Positions 62,483-64,000 of a stretch of DNA of 64,000 nucleotides are shown one piece after another. Location of the stretch: contig NZ_VOSW01000018.1 of the NCBI RefSeq assembly GCF_009690905.1, forward strand, positions 1-64,000, in the 5' to 3' direction. Positions within the stretch are counted from its first letter, which is position 1, and each line of letters starts with the position of its first letter. A model generated the notes under the pieces. That model worked only from the letters and a program-made list of their open reading frames with translations. It was not told the origin of the DNA and searched no databases. Origin of the DNA: Paraburkholderia madseniana (GTDB lineage Bacteria > Pseudomonadota > Gammaproteobacteria > Burkholderiales > Burkholderiaceae). A program made the translations under genes and the position numbers.

Positions 62483-63214
62483 TCAGAGGATGGCGGCGAC
62501 GCTGGTCAGCCCCACGGTCGTGCCGTTCGACAGCACGAGGCCCGGCGTACCGCTGTTCTGCATGACGACGCTTTGCACCGTCGCGCCCGTGAGCGTCGTG
62601 GCCGTTGCCTGCTGACCGTTGATCGTGCCGACCGCGCTGATCGTGTAGCTGCCGTCGGGCAGCGTGTTGCCGGCCGAATCCGTCGGCGTCCAGCCCACCG
62701 GAATCGTGCCTGCCGACTGCTTGCCGAGGTCGATCGTGTTGACGATCGTGCCCGCCGAGTTCTTCACCACTACCTGTAGATCGCCCACCGAGTTGGCGAG
62801 CTGCACGCCGAACGAGGTGGCCTTGCCGCTCGCGACCGTTACCGAACTGCCCGGCGCGAGCACGGTCGAGCCGATCAGCAGCGCGGCTTGCGACTGCTGG
62901 CCTGCCGACATCTGCGTGGCGAGCGAGGTGAGCGTCGTGTTCAACTGGCTGATGCCCGACACCGTGTTGATCTGCGCCAGCTGCGAGGTCATCTGCGAGC
63001 TGTCCATCGGATTGGTCGGATCCTGATTCTTCAACTGCGCGACGAGCAGTTGCAGGAAAGTATTCTGCAGATCGGTCGCCGAGGTGCCCGACGTGCTGCC
63101 GGTCGAGCTGGTGGAGCTGGTCGCGCTCTTGGTGCTGCTCGTGCCGTTCATCGTATCGAGCAGCGTTTGCGACACGTTCGTGCCGTTGCTGCCGATGGTG
63201 GTGTTAGTGGTCAA
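62483..63214 (-). CDS. flgD: Flagellar hook cap/scaffold protein FlgD
   Basis: A 243-aa scaffold needed for hook growth. The Ser/Thr-rich N-terminus is followed by LQNTFLQLLVAQLKNQDPTNPMDSSQMTSQLAQINTVSGISQLN (about 49-92), which is diagnostic. The C-terminal part forms the FlgD Ig-like domain with GTIPVGWTPTDSAGNTLPDGSYTI. It is ten bases from flgC. Confidence 0.96.
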   Translation of the reverse strand: MTTNTTIGSNGTNVSQTLLDTMNGTSSTKSATSSTSSTGSTSGTSATDLQNTFLQLLVAQLKNQDPTNPMDSSQMTSQLAQINTVSGISQLNTTLTSLATQMSAGQQSQAALLIGSTVLAPGSSVTVASGKATSFGVQLANSVGDLQVVVKNSAGTIVNTIDLGKQSAGTIPVGWTPTDSAGNTLPDGSYTISAVGTINGQQATATTLTGATVQSVVMQNSGTPGLVLSNGTTVGLTSVAAIL

Positions 63215-63224
63215 GGAATTCTCC

Positions 63225-63650
63225 TCAGGTTCCGATCGTGAGCGTTTTCAACATCAGTGTCTTGGCGGTGTTCAGGGTCTCGACGTTGGCCTGGTACGAG
63301 CGCGAGGCCGAGATCATGTTGACCATTTCCTGCACCGGGTCGACGTTGGGCAGCGTGACGTAACCGTCCGGGTTGGCCGCCGGGTTGCCGGGGTCGTAGG
63401 CGGTCTTCATCGGCGTCGGGTCGTCGACCACGCCGGTGACCTGCACGCCGCCGATCTGCTGACCGGAGCCCGTGCGCGCGCCACCGATCGGGCTGACCGC
63501 GAACACGACCTGCTTGGCCTTGTACGGCTGGCCGTCCGGGCCGGTCGTGCTGTCCGCGTTGGCGAGATTCGACGCCGTCACGTTGAGCCGCTGCGACTGC
63601 GCTGACATCGCGGAGCCTGCAACACCGAAAATGTTCATCAGGGATGGCAT
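63225..63650 (-). CDS. flgC: Flagellar rod protein FlgC
   Basis: A 141-aa rod protein. [27 protein letters not shown] at the N-terminus and [41 protein letters not shown] at the C-terminus identify it. It lies 108 bases after flgB. Confidence 0.97.
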   Translation of the reverse strand: MPSLMNIFGVAGSAMSAQSQRLNVTASNLANADSTTGPDGQPYKAKQVVFAVSPIGGARTGSGQQIGGVQVTGVVDDPTPMKTAYDPGNPAANPDGYVTLPNVDPVQEMVNMISASRSYQANVETLNTAKTLMLKTLTIGT

Positions 63651-63758
63651 GTTTCCTGACCTCTCCTGCCGGGTCGAGCCGGCTTCCTGTTAAATCCCGT
63701 AGCGATTTGTTCCTGCGTACTGCGTATCTGGTATTGCGCCGATCGTTGTGCCGGCTAT

Positions 63759-64000
63759 TTACGATCCCGACTGGATCGCCGCGAGCATCGTCTTGATCTG
63801 GCCCGACAGCACCGTCATGCCCGATTCGAAGTGCAACGTGTTGTCCGCGAACTGCACGCGTTCCGTATCGATGTCGACCGTGTTGCCGTCGAGCGCGGGT
63901 TGCGTCGGAATGCGGTACTGCAGATTGCCGTAGTCGTCCGGTGTGCCACCGGTCGGCGTCAGCGTCGTCTTGCCGGACATGTGACCCGGCGCGGTCGACA
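63759..64000 (-). CDS. flgB: Flagellar rod protein FlgB, 5' end beyond the window
   Basis: Only the last 80 or so codons are present. The visible frame reads [16 protein letters not shown] at its start and continues to [33 protein letters not shown], the typical end of FlgB, which is about 135-160 aa in full. The internal ATG at 63980 is not the start, because coding sequence continues upstream to the window edge. Confidence 0.9.
   Translation of the reverse strand, partial: STAPGHMSGKTTLTPTGGTPDDYGNLQYRIPTQPALDGNTVDIDTERVQFADNTLHFESGMTVLSGQIKTMLAAIQSGS

Overview
The window looks like part of the main chromosome of a Burkholderiaceae bacterium, most likely Paraburkholderia or a close relative. 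Reasons: high GC; gene orders typical of that group (slt-SDR-GST-cca, ahcY-holin-metF, pxpBCA next to DUF969/DUF979, and a long fli/flg block); an SAH riboswitch in front of ahcY; and a dispersed repeat whose spurious reading frames are common in Burkholderia annotations. This assignment rests on protein reading and recall, not on a database search. I see no rRNA, tRNA or CRISPR array.

Left part (1-5.7 kb): the end of an insertion sequence sits in a copy of a dispersed repeat. Next comes a minus-strand operon: slt (lytic transglycosylase), an NAD-binding protein, a glutathione transferase and cca. The folate gene fau is divergent from slt. From 5.8 to 11 kb there is a MarR-like regulator, the 5-oxoprolinase genes pxpB, pxpC and pxpA, and two membrane proteins (DUF969/DUF979) that probably take up the substrate. 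From 11.2 to 15 kb there is a TPR/glycosyltransferase-like protein, a BrnT/BrnA toxin-antitoxin pair and a TraB/GumN protein. The last is translationally coupled to a dipeptide ABC transporter operon (15-22.6 kb) that has two tandem paralogous binding proteins.

Middle part (22.9-35.2 kb): metF, a small membrane protein and ahcY form an operon for the S-adenosylmethionine cycle behind an SAH riboswitch. After it come a glycosyltransferase, a LysR regulator, a DUF937-OmpA fusion protein, a GMC oxidoreductase, and a divergent pair encoding an AidB-like acyl-CoA dehydrogenase and a coniferyl-aldehyde-type dehydrogenase.

Right part (35.3-64 kb) is the flagellar region. A minus-strand group fliS-fliT-fliK-like-fhlB is followed by fliE (minus) and, divergently, fliFGHIJK. 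An 824-bp element with two 266-bp inverted arms separates fliK from fliLMNOPQR. A shared bidirectional terminator then meets the opposing flgBCDEFGHIJ-ycgR-flgKL block. A good sigma-28 promoter lies in front of ycgR-flgK-flgL and a weaker one in front of fliS. flgB is cut by the window end.

Most noteworthy are the large inverted-repeat element, with a base-composition cusp centred on it; the second copy of that repeat, broken by an insertion sequence in the loop of its hairpin; the SAH riboswitch; the second FliK/FhlB set; and the shared insertion module in FlgE, FlgK and FlgL.
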